From VXNE01 sp965261535 (GTDB taxonomy: Bacteria; Pseudomonadota; Gammaproteobacteria; Pseudomonadales; Azotimanducaceae): a DNA stretch of 64,000 bases. Position 1 is the first letter of the stretch. Each line of letters begins with the position of its first letter. The stretch is from NCBI GenBank assembly GCA_965261535.1, contig OZ253469.1, forward strand, positions 2,232,001 through 2,296,000, given 5' to 3'. Position numbers and translations under genes: made by a program. Shown piece by piece: positions 63,844 through 64,000 of this stretch. Under the pieces are notes generated by a model that saw only the letters and a list, made by a program, of their open reading frames with translations, was not told the origin of the DNA and made no database searches.

Positions 63844-64000
63844 ATGAGCACATTGGCCGAATTTCGCACCGAGGCGCGCGCGTGGGTCGAAGAAAACTTG
63901 CCGCCGAGATTGCGAGGCACGAGCCAAGTCTACAACGGCGGCAGGAAAACCCCCCTCAACTATCCCGACGACACGCGGCGCTGGACCGAGGTATGTTTCG
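63844..64000 (+). CDS. Acyl-CoA dehydrogenase, N-terminal part only (window edge)
   Basis: The ATG at 63844, with GGGAG a few nt upstream, opens MSTLAEFRTEARAWVEENLP, the usual acyl-CoA dehydrogenase start. 52 codons are inside the window. It is divergent from the ligase and fits the acyl-CoA degradation cluster. Confidence 0.75.
   Translation, partial: MSTLAEFRTEARAWVEENLPPRLRGTSQVYNGGRKTPLNYPDDTRRWTEVCF

Noticed and set aside
1..64000. CRISPR arrays, tRNA or rRNA genes
   Set aside because: No regularly spaced repeats and no tRNA-like T-loop/acceptor pairs were seen by eye.

Overview
The window is about 60% GC and densely coded, with mixed ATG, GTG and TTG starts. Its chromosomal genes are a TonB-dependent receptor, a GPH-family sugar transporter, class III CoA-transferases, a YejA-type solute-binding protein, CRTAC1/ASPIC and TPR lipoproteins, DUF3604, and an acyl-CoA/thiolase/DUF35 cluster. 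These suggest a heterotrophic, probably marine or host-associated gammaproteobacterium. That placement is inference from gene content. No rRNA, tRNA or CRISPR array was seen.

Positions 1-22.8 kb hold one long minus-strand defence locus. In order of transcription it has a PD-(D/E)XK nuclease (22.8 kb), a 1780-residue DEAH helicase with DUF1998, a DrmD-like SNF2 helicase, a large Eco57I/DrmMI-like N6-adenine methyltransferase, a Septu-like pair (PtuA ATPase and PtuB HNH nuclease), an HNH_2 nuclease, a 2024-residue multidomain AAA ATPase, and a last gene cut by the window edge. Most neighbours overlap by 4 nt or lie within 2 nt of each other. It looks like a DISARM-related core (two helicases plus methylase) fused in one operon to a Septu-type effector cassette and a giant ATPase. 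No DrmC-like phospholipase D is visible.

Positions 22.8-31 kb are a broken accessory region. It has a C-terminal gene fragment, a serine hydrolase whose middle is replaced by about 2.1 kb of AT-rich DNA with small genes, an HNH nuclease, two small proteins and a GmrSD-like DUF262/DUF1524 enzyme. From 31 to 37 kb come DUF3604, an alpha/beta hydrolase, a small membrane protein and a compact type II restriction-modification pair (C5 methylase and PD-(D/E)XK-like nuclease).

Positions 37-53 kb hold a catabolic operon on the minus strand (GPH transporter, FAS1-like/MaoC dehydratase, two CaiB/BaiF proteins, Gfo/Idh oxidoreductase, YejA-like binding protein) with a divergent TonB receptor. The operon is split by a 5.1 kb island bracketed by a perfect 17-bp direct repeat (42901-42917 and 47992-48008). 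The island carries a base-hypermodification-kinase helical domain/MazG/MazG_C fusion, a membrane-anchored dCTP-deaminase-like protein that appears catalytically dead, a small membrane protein, an Nmad2 protein and an N-terminally truncated TIR-like protein. This island is the best candidate for an undescribed system. Transporter and receptor both carry frameshifts, the transporter through an exact 17-bp tandem duplication.

Positions 53-64 kb hold a VapBC-type pair with a palindromic operator, a TPR/CRTAC1 lipoprotein pair, a HigBA pair whose operator covers the toxin start, and an acyl-CoA cluster (two nitroreductase-like proteins, thiolase, DUF35 protein, acyl-CoA ligase and a divergent acyl-CoA dehydrogenase cut by the right edge).
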